The position numbers were made by a program, and so were the translations under genes. From Hyphomicrobiaceae bacterium (GTDB lineage: Bacteria; Pseudomonadota; Alphaproteobacteria; Rhizobiales; JAKIUO01), in the NCBI GenBank assembly GCA_021647535.1, contig JAKIUO010000054.1, positions 1 to 16,113 of the forward strand: DNA of 16,113 bases, given 5' to 3'. Position 1 is the first letter of the stretch, and every line of letters starts with the position of its first letter. Below are positions 7,261 through 14,760 of this stretch, piece after piece. Under the pieces are notes generated by a model. The model saw nothing but the letters and a program-made list of their open reading frames with translations. It did not search any database and was not told the origin of the DNA.

Positions 7261-8021
7261 GTACTGGCCCCGTAACTATGCAGAGTTTGCCCCTTCTCGC
7301 GCAACCAAACTCTGGCCTGCTCATAATCCGGGAAAGTCTGTGCGACCAGCGCCCAAAAGCGCGGCGAGTGGTTCATCTCACGCAAATGAGCAACTTCATG
7401 CGCTGCCACATAATCAAGCACCTCGCGCGGTGCCAGGATCAGGCGCCAGGAAAACGACAGGGTTTTATTCGATGAACAAGAGCCCCAGCGCGAGGTCTGA
7501 TCACGCACCCCAAGGCGCTTATAGTCAAGCTCCAGCCGCTTGGCATGAAAGTCCACACGTGCCGTTATTTTTTGTCGCGCCCGCTTTTTCAACCAGTCGG
7601 TGAGACGCCGGGACGCATGTTCCCTAGCTCCCAGAACCTGCAATTGCGCGACCGCTTCTTCACCTGTCGCCGGGTTTTGCGCACAAAAAATTTGCCGACT
7701 GACAATGCCAATGCCTTTTTGCTGCCTTGTCCGTGGTCCGCAAAAGGACAGTTGATGGAGCTCGCCTTCCAGCGGAATGACACGGCCATTTTCAAACGGT
7801 ACGGCAAGCGGCAAATCGTCGAGCTGGCGCTTCAGCCAGTCAATATGACGTTCGATAAAAGCGCTGGCCTGCCTTTCGCCCATTTTGCGGGGAATAGACA
7901 GGATGATGTCGCGTTTGGTCGGACTAACGCGCAGGGTCATACGCTTGGCCCGCTGCAGTTTTTTAACCAGAACCGGGCGTTCCAGACCCTCATGGATCAG
8001 GTGATAGTTGTCTTTGCTCAT
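7257..8021 (-). CDS. YgjP-like (DUF45/SprT-type) zinc metallopeptidase
   Basis: With the ATG at 8021 the protein has 254 residues. The N-terminal half is a beta-rich region common to the YgjP family (RRAKRMTLRVSP-like stretch at 24-34 and IPRKMGERQASAFIERHIDW at 43-62). The zinc site is HEVAH at 208-212, with His218 in MNHSPRFW as probable third ligand. The conserved RWGSCSS precedes it at 178-184. Family members are small cytoplasmic metal-dependent peptidases with poorly known substrates. The frame opens at 8114, but the added 31 residues overlap the SCO gene and do not look conserved, while the ATG at 8021 has a nearby CGAGAT. The gene lies between SCO and nadD on the same strand. Confidence 0.82.
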   Translation of the reverse strand: MSKDNYHLIHEGLERPVLVKKLQRAKRMTLRVSPTKRDIILSIPRKMGERQASAFIERHIDWLKRQLDDLPLAVPFENGRVIPLEGELHQLSFCGPRTRQQKGIGIVSRQIFCAQNPATGEEAVAQLQVLGAREHASRRLTDWLKKRARQKITARVDFHAKRLELDYKRLGVRDQTSRWGSCSSNKTLSFSWRLILAPREVLDYVAAHEVAHLREMNHSPRFWALVAQTFPDYEQARVWLREKGQTLHSYGAST

Positions 8022-8091
8022 TTTGATCTCGCGCTTTTTATCAAACCTTACCAATACCCGCGCACTATAGCACAAACCACGCGGTAGCAAC

Positions 8092-8712
8092 CTATTGGGG
8101 AAAGCGTTTGTCAATGGCCTTGGTCAACCCTTTGGCCATTTTCGCGCCATCGGTTCCATAGGAGAAATGGCGGACATATTCGCCCTTGTCATCCATCAGA
8201 AAAACCAGTGCAGAATGGTCCATGGTGTAGCCATCGGGTTGGTCCTTTTCCTTGACCTTTTTGAAATAGACCCGGTAAACACTGGCCATTTTTTTAATCT
8301 GTTCCAGACTGCCGGTGAGCCCCACCAGATCAGGATGGAAATTATCCACATAGGTTGCCATTAATTCACGCGTATCGCGTTCCGGGTCAATGGTGACGAA
8401 CAAAGGCACAAGATGCTTGCGGCGGCGCTCACCAATCGTGTCCAGCGCCACAGCGATGTTTTGCAACTCGGTCGGGCAGACATCAGGGCAATAGGTAAAG
8501 CCGAAATAAACCAGCATGAAGCGACCGCGATAGGTCTGGTCGGTGACAGCCTTACCGGTGTGGTCAACAAGCTCAAAGGCACCGCCAATCAGCGCCGTGC
8601 CCGAACTCGTCTGCGCCCCCGGCGTCCCGTTCGAGCGCCAAAGACCACCAATGGCCGCCACGCCAAGCGCCATTAAAAGTCCGAGCAATATAACCAGGTT
8701 TGTGCGTGTCAT
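8092..8712 (-). CDS. SCO1/SenC-family protein (copper delivery, thioredoxin fold)
   Basis: From the ATG at 8712 it has 206 residues. A single N-terminal membrane helix (NLVILLGLLMALGVAAIGGL, 5-24) anchors a periplasmic thioredoxin-like domain. The copper site is complete: CPDVC with Cys75 and Cys79, and His166 in MDHSALVF. The VTIDPERDT motif at 106-114 is typical. SCO proteins deliver copper to, or reduce, the CuA site of cytochrome c oxidase. No oxidase genes are nearby, so the partner is unknown. An in-frame start at 8844 is rejected because those residues come from the repeat at 8780-8986. A GGGA lies about 10 bases before the chosen ATG. Confidence 0.9.
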   Translation of the reverse strand: MTRTNLVILLGLLMALGVAAIGGLWRSNGTPGAQTSSGTALIGGAFELVDHTGKAVTDQTYRGRFMLVYFGFTYCPDVCPTELQNIAVALDTIGERRRKHLVPLFVTIDPERDTRELMATYVDNFHPDLVGLTGSLEQIKKMASVYRVYFKKVKEKDQPDGYTMDHSALVFLMDDKGEYVRHFSYGTDGAKMAKGLTKAIDKRFPQ

Positions 8713-8779
8713 ATCTGTTTGTTCCCACTCTTGCTTCGCCAGTCGGCCGCTGCCCATATCTGCCTGGGGAAAGCGTCCC

Positions 8780-8986
8780 ATAGGCTCTAAGCTAAGAAAA
8801 AACGTCATCCCGTTGAAGAACGGGATCCAGTCGCCTCTCGTCATACTTCAGCCAACCAATTCTATAAAGCCCAATAATTCAGGCTTTTACCGACTTTGAC
8901 CAACCATAAAAAAAATGCCGCGACTGGATACCGGCCTACGCCGGTATGACGTTTTTATTATACTGCTGTCTTAACTTAGAGCCTAT
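8780..8986 (+). repeat. MITE-like inverted-repeat element, copy 1
   Basis: Outer ends ataggctctaagctaag (8780-8796) and cttaacttagagcctat (8970-8986) are inverted repeats with one mismatch. Inner 34-bp arms (8800-8833 and 8921-8954) are also inverted to each other, each holding its own 8-bp hairpin, for example ataccggc/gccggtat at 8928-8947. The second copy, in the same orientation, is at 11254-11465; the central parts are clearly alike by eye. No transposase is encoded, so it would be non-autonomous. No target duplication was found. Confidence 0.75.
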
Positions 8987-8993
8987 AGAAAAG

Positions 8994-9031
8994 CTCCCCC
9001 TTCTTTTCTATTTGCCGCATTAAAGGGGGAG
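8994..9031 (-). terminator. Probable terminator of accA
   Basis: The arms ctccccctt (8994-9002) and aagggggag (9023-9031) form a perfect 9-bp stem with a 20-base loop, 13 bases past the accA stop. On the - strand the stem is followed by CTTTTCTA. The T run is short, so termination may be partial. Confidence 0.5.
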
Positions 9032-9044
9032 AGGCCTTGCACTT

Positions 9045-10010
9045 CTATTCTTCGCTCTTGTCTTCGCCCATGGCCAGATATTTATCCTGACGCTCCGAGC
9101 GAACCTTGTCGCGGTCCAGTTTTTCGTAATCTGTGAGCAGGCGGTTCAGCGTATCAGAAACGGATTTGAAGGTCGCTTCCGGGTCGCGATGCGCGCCGCC
9201 CACGGGTTCTTCAATGATCTCGTCAATCATGCCCATTTCCAGCAGATCCGGCGCAGTAATGCGCATATTTGTGGCTGCATCAATAGCCTTGCCAGCATCA
9301 CGCCATAAGATCGAAGCGGCTCCTTCTGGCGAAATCACCGTATAAATGGCGTGTTCCAGCATCAACACCTTGTTGGCTGCAGCAATCGCGATGGCCCCGC
9401 CAGACCCCCCTTCGCCAATCACCAGCGTGATCATCGGCACACCAAGCGACAAGCAGCAATCGGTCGAGCGGGCAATGGCTTCGGACTGACCGCGCTCTTC
9501 GGCACCAATGCCAGGATAGGCACCCGCCGTATCGACCAGCGTGATCACCGGAATATCAAAACGGTCGGCCATTTCCATCAGGCGAACCGCCTTGCGATAG
9601 CCCTCGGGACGCGCCATGCCAAAATTATGATGCAAACGCGATTTCGTATCCGAGCCTTTTTCATGCCCCATAACCAGCACACTGCGCCCGCGAAACGAGG
9701 CCAGCCCCGCCTGAATGGCCGGATCTTCACCAAAATAGCGATCACCGGAAAGCGGCGTGAAGTGCTCGAACATGGCATTGATGAAGTCCGAGAAGTGCGG
9801 GCGTTCTGGATGGCGCGCCACCTGACACTTTTGCCACGGCGTCAGCTTGCCATAAATATCTTCCAGCGCTTCGCGGGCCTTAACCTCCAGATCGGCGATC
9901 TCGCCCTCAAGCGAAACAGGGTCATCCCCGCTCTTTTCCACCGATCGAAGATCGGCAGCCTTGACTTCAAGCTCACGTATAGGGGTTTCGAAATCAAGAT
10001 AGGTGCGCAT
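9045..10010 (-). CDS. accA: Acetyl-CoA carboxylase carboxyltransferase subunit alpha
   Basis: This 321-residue protein has the normal AccA length. With AccD it moves the carboxyl group from carboxybiotin to acetyl-CoA, making malonyl-CoA for fatty-acid synthesis in the cytoplasm. The start region YLDFETPIRELE is family-typical. The crotonase-like core has RPEGYRKAVRLMEMADRF (134-151), VDTAGAYPGIGAEERGQSEA (159-178) and the glycine-rich oxyanion segment GEGGSGGA (199-206). An AAAGG ribosome site lies 6 bases before the ATG. It follows xerD on the same strand after 254 bases, so it may have its own promoter. Nothing is odd about the gene. Confidence 0.97.
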   Translation of the reverse strand: MRTYLDFETPIRELEVKAADLRSVEKSGDDPVSLEGEIADLEVKAREALEDIYGKLTPWQKCQVARHPERPHFSDFINAMFEHFTPLSGDRYFGEDPAIQAGLASFRGRSVLVMGHEKGSDTKSRLHHNFGMARPEGYRKAVRLMEMADRFDIPVITLVDTAGAYPGIGAEERGQSEAIARSTDCCLSLGVPMITLVIGEGGSGGAIAIAAANKVLMLEHAIYTVISPEGAASILWRDAGKAIDAATNMRITAPDLLEMGMIDEIIEEPVGGAHRDPEATFKSVSDTLNRLLTDYEKLDRDKVRSERQDKYLAMGEDKSEE

Positions 10011-10084
10011 GGGTTACCTTTATTCTCAAACAATCGAGGCTCGTGCCATTTCGATTAATCATACATATGCCATTGTTTTTACTA

Positions 10085-10098
10085 GACCAAATCTGGTC
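10085..10098. other. Small palindrome in the xerD-accA gap
   Basis: The sequence gaccaaatctggtc pairs 5 bp (gacca/tggtc) around a 4-base loop, 75 bases upstream of accA. It could be an operator half-site pair for accA or a minor hairpin. On the + strand TTTT follows, but no + gene reads into it. Nearby, CAGCGTTA occurs twice (10125-10132 and 10144-10151). Confidence 0.25.
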
Positions 10099-10264
10099 TT
10101 TTGATCGAGCAGTGTCAAGGTGTGCCAGCGTTAGCCCCTTGTCAGCGTTAATAAACAATCTGAGCACGAAAAGACAGTGATTTATTTTGAACGGAACGAG
10201 GAGCAGCGCAAGAGGGCAAATTGCCCCGCCAGAGGACTGTTGCAGCGGGCTTTCGACGACGGCC

Positions 10265-11188
10265 TCAACGAGCAAGAGGATGGTGATCATTGACCAGCTG
10301 GCGCAAGCGCTCATCAAGCACATGAGTATAGATCTGCGTTGTCGAAATATCGGCATGTCCGAGCAATTGCTGTACGGAACGCAAATCGGCACCGCGCTCC
10401 AATAAATGCGAGGCAAAGGCATGGCGCAAGACATGGGGCGAGATGTTTTTTGGCTCCAGCCCGGCCTTTTTGGCCAGTAGTTTTAGTTCCTGCACCAGCC
10501 TTTGGCGGCTAAGGTAGCCATCCGCCCCGGTCGAGGGGAACAAGAAGGGCGATTTGTTGCGCCCGCCCTTCGATTTTTCATCCAGATGTGCCACATAAGC
10601 GGCAACTGCCCTTCGTGCTGCGCCGTTCAGCGGCACCATGCGCTCACGCCCGCCCTTGCCCTTGACCATAATCATGTGCTCATCAGCCTGCATAAACGTG
10701 CGCGGCAGGCTGACCAGCTCAGTAACCCGCAAACCCGTCGCATAAAGCAACTCCAGCAGACAGTTGAGGCGAATGGCGGGCAATTGTTTGCGTCCCGTAG
10801 CCGTTTGCGCCTCATGAGCGGCCACTGCAAGCAGGTGATCGACCTCGTCAACCGTCAGTGTTTTGGGCAAGGAACGGGCCTTTTTCGGCGCACTGATATC
10901 GCTGGCCGGGTCATCCTTGCGCAGGCCTTCAATGAACAAAAAGCGGTAATACTGGCGCACTGCCGACAATTTGCGCGAGCGTGTTGAAACCGCCAGCCCC
11001 TCATCGCTCAACTCGCCCATATAGTCACGGATCTGCTGCGTCGCCAGCTCACTCATCTTCATGCCGGTGGTGCCCGCAAAGGCTTCAAAATGCTCCAGAT
11101 CACGACCATAGGCCTCTAGCGTATTTTGCGCCGCTCCGCGTTCTGCGCTCTGCATTTCCAGAAAAAGCTCTATCGTATGATCGCTCAT
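10265..11188 (-). CDS. xerD: Tyrosine recombinase XerD
   Basis: This 307-residue protein is of normal XerC/XerD length. The SAM-like DNA-binding domain covers about 4-90 and the catalytic domain about 105-295. All catalytic residues are seen: Arg154 in ATGLRVTEL, Lys178 in KGKGGRER, His252 and Arg255 in HVLRHAFASHLL, His278 in LLGHADISTTQIYTHV and the nucleophile Tyr287. With XerC it resolves chromosome dimers at dif near the septum. The assignment to XerD rather than XerC rests on the overall resemblance and on the accA neighbourhood, which is common in alphaproteobacteria; XerC is the alternative. The start at 11188 has a GGGGAGGG about 10 bases upstream. No dif-like site was recognised. 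Confidence 0.92.
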   Translation of the reverse strand: MSDHTIELFLEMQSAERGAAQNTLEAYGRDLEHFEAFAGTTGMKMSELATQQIRDYMGELSDEGLAVSTRSRKLSAVRQYYRFLFIEGLRKDDPASDISAPKKARSLPKTLTVDEVDHLLAVAAHEAQTATGRKQLPAIRLNCLLELLYATGLRVTELVSLPRTFMQADEHMIMVKGKGGRERMVPLNGAARRAVAAYVAHLDEKSKGGRNKSPFLFPSTGADGYLSRQRLVQELKLLAKKAGLEPKNISPHVLRHAFASHLLERGADLRSVQQLLGHADISTTQIYTHVLDERLRQLVNDHHPLAR

Positions 11189-11253
11189 TTTTCAAAAGCC
11201 CTCCCCTATCAGACCGCTATCTCGACACGATTGCTAAAACAAGCGATGTCATC

Positions 11254-11465
11254 CCCATAGGTGCTGAGTTTAGAAAAAACGTCATCCCGTCGAAGGACAG
11301 GATCCAGTCGGCTCTCGCCATGCCTTCGCCAATCAATTTTAAAGAACCCAATAATTCTGAATTTTACCGGCTTCGAACGGTCATAAAAAATCACGATGAC
11401 TGGATACCGGCCTACGCCGGTATGACGTTTTTATTATATTTCTCTCTTAACTTAACAACTATGGG
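11254..11465 (+). repeat. MITE-like inverted-repeat element, copy 2
   Basis: The ends cccatag (11254-11260) and ctatggg (11459-11465) are perfect inverted repeats and lead into a longer imperfect pairing (16 of 20 positions). Inner arms 11277-11310 and 11397-11430 match those of copy 1, including the segment ctggataccggcctacgccg. An outer gatgt/acatc pair (11245 and 11472) may extend it. Its orientation is the same as copy 1, and it lies upstream of xerD. Confidence 0.75.
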
Positions 11466-11534
11466 ATACATCCCCCCTCTGGCCCGCCAATTGGCTAAAA
11501 GTCTTCAAATGACTCTCATGGGTTCGGCATATGG

Positions 11535-11554
11535 ATCCCAGCCTGCGCTGGGAT
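11535..11554 (+). repeat. Solitary hairpin related to the element arms
   Basis: The arms atcccagc and gctgggat pair perfectly over 8 bp around the loop ctgc, followed by GAC. The same geometry, ataccggc-ctac-gccggtat plus GAC, occurs in the right arm of the full elements. Stem bases differ in pairs, so the fold is kept. No opposite arm was found nearby. Confidence 0.55.
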
Positions 11555-11671
11555 GACAGATAAGAGATAAGCCCGAGCGTAGGACAAACTAGACATGCCC
11601 ACCTGCCTTTGACTCTGCCCCAGATTTGCTAACAGCAGGTTAGAAACTTCAATTTGCCGCAGATATTTTAT

Positions 11672-11700
11672 TTGACTCAGCAGGGCCAGCAGAATAATCA
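11672..11700 (+). promoter_or_regulatory. Weak promoter candidate for serC
   Basis: TTGACT at 11672-11677 is a good -35 box. With a 17-base spacer the -10 would be TAATCA (11695-11700), which is a poor match. It lies 58 bases before the serC ATG. This is only a suggestion. Confidence 0.25.
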
Positions 11701-11758
11701 CGAAAGTGGGCCACCCTTCCCCAACGAAGGGCTAACTATCTGGAAGGATAGACATCAC

Positions 11759-12925
11759 ATGACTGACGTCACAAAACCGGCCTTGCTGCCTGACAATCCT
11801 CGTTTTTCTTCTGGTCCCTGCGCCAAGCGCCAAGGCTGGAACCTCACCGATTTCAATACTGATCTGCTGGGGCGCTCCCATCGCTCCAAGCCCGGCAAAG
11901 CCCGGCTGAAACAGGCGATTGAGGACACCCGCGCCGTTCTGGGCATCCCTGACGATTATCTCATTGGCATTGTGCCAGCCTCCGACACTGGCGCTGTTGA
12001 GATGGCCATGTGGTCGCTGCTCGGCGAACGCGGCGTTGACATGGTTTATTGGGAAAGCTTTGGCAAGGGCTGGGTTGGCGACGTTAAAAACCAGCTCAAG
12101 CTTGACGATGTGCGCGTGCTTGACGCCGCTTATGGCGAGCTGCCGGATTTGGCCAGCGTCGATTTTTCCCGTGATGTCGTCTTCACATGGAACGGCACCA
12201 CTTCTGGCGTGCGCGTCCCCAATGGCGACTGGATAGATGGCGACCGCACCGGCCTGACCATTTGCGATGCGACGTCCGCCGCCTTTGCGCAGGATCTTTC
12301 ATGGGACAAGCTCGATGTCACCACCTATTCATGGCAAAAAGTGCTGGGCGGTGAAGCCGCGCATGGCATGTTGGTTTTGAGCCCGCGCGCCGTTGCCCGC
12401 TTGGAAAGCTACACCCCCGCCTGGCCACTGCCAAAAATCTTCCGCCTCACAAATGGCGGTAAGCTCATCAAGGGTATTTTTGAAGGCGCAACCATCAACA
12501 CGCCCTCCATGTTGGCTGTTGAAGACTATATGGGCGCCCTTGAATGGGTCAAAAGCCTTGGCGGCCTGTCCTCTGTCATGGCCCGCGCCGATGATAATGC
12601 CAATGCCATTGCCGACTGGGTGGCCAAAACCGAATGGATTGATTTTTTATGCGTGGATGCAGCTTTGCGCTCCAATACATCCGTCTGCCTGAAAATCACC
12701 GATCCAGAAATCGCGGCGATGGACACGAAGGATCAATGGGCTTTCGTCAAGAAAATGGCCGCTTTGCTGGAAAACGAGAACGCCGCTTACGACCTTGGTG
12801 CCTATAAAGATGCCCCTCCGGGACTGCGCCTGTGGGCCGGTGGCACCATCGAACGCACCAACCTTGAAGCCCTGTTCCCCTGGCTCGACTGGGCGTTCAA
12901 CACGGTCAAAACCGAACTTTCCTGA
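11759..12925 (+). CDS. serC: Phosphoserine aminotransferase
   Basis: From the ATG at 11759 the protein has 388 residues, the length of the alphaproteobacterial/methanosarcinal class of SerC. It is a PLP enzyme that converts 3-phosphohydroxypyruvate and glutamate to phosphoserine and 2-oxoglutarate in the cytoplasm. Early motifs are NPRFSSGPCAKRQGW and LGRSHRSKPGKARL. Asp170 in ICDATSAAFAQ should bind the pyridine nitrogen, and Lys194 in YSWQKVLGGEAAHG is the Schiff-base lysine. The C-terminus has GLRLWAGGTIE. An open frame back to 11654 adds 35 residues without family likeness and is rejected; GGAAGGAT precedes the chosen ATG. serA follows after 178 bases containing a repeat, so the pair may share one transcript. 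Confidence 0.95.
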   Translation: MTDVTKPALLPDNPRFSSGPCAKRQGWNLTDFNTDLLGRSHRSKPGKARLKQAIEDTRAVLGIPDDYLIGIVPASDTGAVEMAMWSLLGERGVDMVYWESFGKGWVGDVKNQLKLDDVRVLDAAYGELPDLASVDFSRDVVFTWNGTTSGVRVPNGDWIDGDRTGLTICDATSAAFAQDLSWDKLDVTTYSWQKVLGGEAAHGMLVLSPRAVARLESYTPAWPLPKIFRLTNGGKLIKGIFEGATINTPSMLAVEDYMGALEWVKSLGGLSSVMARADDNANAIADWVAKTEWIDFLCVDAALRSNTSVCLKITDPEIAAMDTKDQWAFVKKMAALLENENAAYDLGAYKDAPPGLRLWAGGTIERTNLEALFPWLDWAFNTVKTELS

Positions 12926-12936
12926 CACAATCCAGT

Positions 12937-13064
12937 CCCCTCTCCCCCCAGGGGAGAGGGCTAGGGAGAGGGGGCAAGCAAAATGAAAGGGGCAACCCTT
13001 CCATATAGCGGCATTATTTAAAGAGTGTCCCCTCACCCCGGCCCTCTCCCTTAGGGAGAGGGGG
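12937..13064 (+). repeat. Inverted-repeat element between serC and serA
   Basis: A left arm (12937-12974, with ccaggggagagggctaggga) and a right arm (13029-13064, with ggccctctcccttagggaga) are inverted relatives. Each has its own hairpin: cccctctcc/ggggagagg-like on the left and ccctctccc/gggagaggg on the right. The centre of about 54 bases is AT-richer and has aaggg/ccctt. It resembles the widespread CCCTCTCCC..GGGAGAGGG intergenic palindromes of proteobacteria. Both flanking genes are intact. It ends 39 bases before the serA start and leaves the AAGGAGA ribosome site outside. Confidence 0.7.
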
Positions 13065-13103
13065 AAACCATACAAACACCCCCCTATTCCAAGGAGAAAT
13101 TCC

Positions 13104-14696
13104 ATGAGCGACACAAAAACACCCCGCGTCCTGATCTCGGATAAAATGAGCCCGCTGGCCGAAGCCAAATTCAAAGAACACGGCATTGACGTTGACTACA
13201 AACCCGGCATGAGCAAGGAAGAGCTCATCGCCTGCATCGGTGATTATAATGGTCTTGCTATCCGCTCCGCCACGCGCCCCGATGCCGATGTTTTGGCCGC
13301 TGCCAAAAACCTCAAAGTGATTGGCCGCGCCGGAATTGGCGTCGACAATGTCGATCTCAATGCTGCCTCGGGCAATGGCACCATCGTCATGAACACGCCG
13401 TTTGGCAACTCCATCACCACAGCTGAACACGCCATCACATTAATGCTCGCCCTTGCCCGGCAAATCCCGGCTGCAGACGCCTCCACACAGGCCAGCAAAT
13501 GGGAAAAAAGCCGTTTCATGGGGACCGAAGTCACCCATAAAACTTTTGCTGTCATTGGTTGCGGCAATATTGGTGGCAATGCCGCCGCTCGCGCCAAGGG
13601 CCTGCAAATGAAGGTCATCGCCTTTGACCCGTTTTTGTCGCAGGAACGTGCCGCTAACCTCGGCGTTGAAAAAGTCGAACTGGACGAGCTTTACAAGCGC
13701 GCCGATTTCATCTCGCTGCACACCCCAAAAACCGAAAAAACAGACGGCATGATCAACGCGCAAGCTTTCGCCAAAATGAAAGACGGTGTGCGCATCATCA
13801 ATTGTGCCCGGGGCGGCCTGATCGTTGAAGCCGATCTCAAGGTGGCGCTGGAAAGCGGTAAGGTCGGCGGTGCAGCGCTTGATGTTTATGAAGTCGAGCC
13901 CGCCAAAGACAACCCCCTGTTTGGCATGGAAAATGTCATTTGCACCCCCCATCTTGGCGCATCAACACTGGAAGCTCAGGAAAATGTCGCCCTGCAAGTC
14001 GCCGAGCAACTCTCGGACTATCTGCTGACAGGGGCCATCACCAACGCCATCAACTTCCCCTCGATCACAGCCGAAGAAGCGCCAAAGCTCAAGCCGTTCG
14101 TCACTCTTGCCGATCAGCTCGGGTCGTTCGTCGGCCAGCTCGTCGATGACGGCTTGACGCGCATCCATATCGAATATGCCGGAGACATTTGCGACCTCAA
14201 CACCAAGGCCCTGACCTCCGCCGCGCTGGCCGGTGTGCTGCGCCCCATGCTTGATGATATCAACATGATCAGCGCCCCGGTGCTGGCCAAGGATCGCGGT
14301 ATCAATGTCGAAGTGACGACACGCGATCAGGAAGGCGCTTATGGCAACTATATGCGCATCGTCATTGAAACAAAGGATGAAAAGCGCTCGGTTGCCGGAA
14401 CGGTTTTCGCCGATGGCCAGCCGCGTATCATCCAGATCAAGGGCATCAATATGGAAGCCAAGCTCGGCCCCCACATGCTCTACACGGTCAATCACGACAA
14501 GCCCGGCTATATCGGCGCGATCGGCGAACTTCTGGGCGGTGCCGATCTCAATATCGCCACCTTCCATCTGGGCCGCAACAAGGACCAGAGCGAAGCCATC
14601 GCCTTGATCAAACTCGATGATGAAGTCACCCTCGACATCATCAGGCAGGTACGCGACCTCGGTCAGGTAAAATTTGCCAAACGGTTGAGCTTTTAA
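13104..14696 (+). CDS. serA: D-3-phosphoglycerate dehydrogenase (long ACT-domain form)
   Basis: This 530-residue enzyme oxidises 3-phosphoglycerate with NAD, the first step of serine synthesis. The NAD-binding domain has GCGNIGG at 152-158. Catalytic residues are Arg236 (CARGGLI), Glu265 (YEVEP) and His283 (TPHLGAST). An intervening ASB domain covers about 320-450, and a C-terminal ACT domain 455-530 (TVNHDKPGYIGAIGELLGGA), so serine feedback is plausible. This is the type 1 long form, as in Mycobacterium and many alphaproteobacteria. An AAGGAGA ribosome site lies 7 bases before the ATG. It follows serC on the same strand, so the two enzymes act in sequence. Confidence 0.97.
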   Translation: MSDTKTPRVLISDKMSPLAEAKFKEHGIDVDYKPGMSKEELIACIGDYNGLAIRSATRPDADVLAAAKNLKVIGRAGIGVDNVDLNAASGNGTIVMNTPFGNSITTAEHAITLMLALARQIPAADASTQASKWEKSRFMGTEVTHKTFAVIGCGNIGGNAAARAKGLQMKVIAFDPFLSQERAANLGVEKVELDELYKRADFISLHTPKTEKTDGMINAQAFAKMKDGVRIINCARGGLIVEADLKVALESGKVGGAALDVYEVEPAKDNPLFGMENVICTPHLGASTLEAQENVALQVAEQLSDYLLTGAITNAINFPSITAEEAPKLKPFVTLADQLGSFVGQLVDDGLTRIHIEYAGDICDLNTKALTSAALAGVLRPMLDDINMISAPVLAKDRGINVEVTTRDQEGAYGNYMRIVIETKDEKRSVAGTVFADGQPRIIQIKGINMEAKLGPHMLYTVNHDKPGYIGAIGELLGGADLNIATFHLGRNKDQSEAIALIKLDDEVTLDIIRQVRDLGQVKFAKRLSF

Positions 14697-14710
14697 GGAA
14701 GACATGTCAA

Positions 14711-14738
14711 ACTGGCGAGGCAGAATGACCTCGCCGGT
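14711..14738 (+). terminator. Hairpin just after serA, weak terminator candidate
   Basis: The arms ggcgagg (14714-14720) and cctcgcc (14729-14735) pair perfectly, with further outer pairs including one G-T. The loop has 8 bases. No T tract follows, so it may be an RNA-protecting hairpin, with the real stop in the element downstream. Confidence 0.4.
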
Positions 14739-14760
14739 CAGGCGTGCTACGCGCACGGCG

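Larger units (their letters stand above)
8713..9044. other. Gene-free stretch between accA and the SCO gene
   Basis: This 332-base gap holds the inverted-repeat element at 8780-8986 and the accA hairpin at 8994-9031. The 67 bases next to the SCO gene (8713-8779) should hold its promoter if it has its own; no clear -10/-35 pair was recognised. No coding sequence was seen. Confidence 0.6.
11189..11758. other. Gene-free stretch between divergent xerD and serC
   Basis: These 570 bases must hold the promoters of both divergent genes. They contain the element copy 2 (11254-11465), the solitary hairpin (11535-11554), and about 195 bases before serC with a weak promoter candidate and two short hairpins (ccctt/aaggg at 11713-11730; ctatc/gatag at 11736-11751 with the GGAAGG in its loop). 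No gene was seen; short open frames here have no family features. Confidence 0.6.

Noticed and set aside
7545..8087. 180-residue + strand frame opposite the YgjP-like gene
   Set aside because: The opposite strand encodes a protein with an intact HEVAH zinc site; this frame has no recognisable features.
8713..8844. N-terminal extension of the SCO protein
   Set aside because: The extra residues from 8844 come partly from the repeat at 8780-8986, and the ATG at 8712 directly precedes the membrane helix.
9994..10434. 146-residue frame overlapping xerD and accA starts
   Set aside because: It overlaps the xerD C-terminal coding region in another frame and shows no domain.
10265..11188. Mobile-element integrase
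   Set aside because: The tyrosine recombinase has normal XerD length and sits among housekeeping genes, with no attachment repeats or phage genes around it.
8780..11465. Composite transposon bounded by the two repeat copies
   Set aside because: The copies are in the same orientation and enclose housekeeping genes accA and xerD, with no transposase between them; two independent insertions are simpler.
12647..13186. Antisense frame of 179 residues across serC end and the repeat
   Set aside because: It reads through the palindromic repeat and opposite to two well-supported genes.
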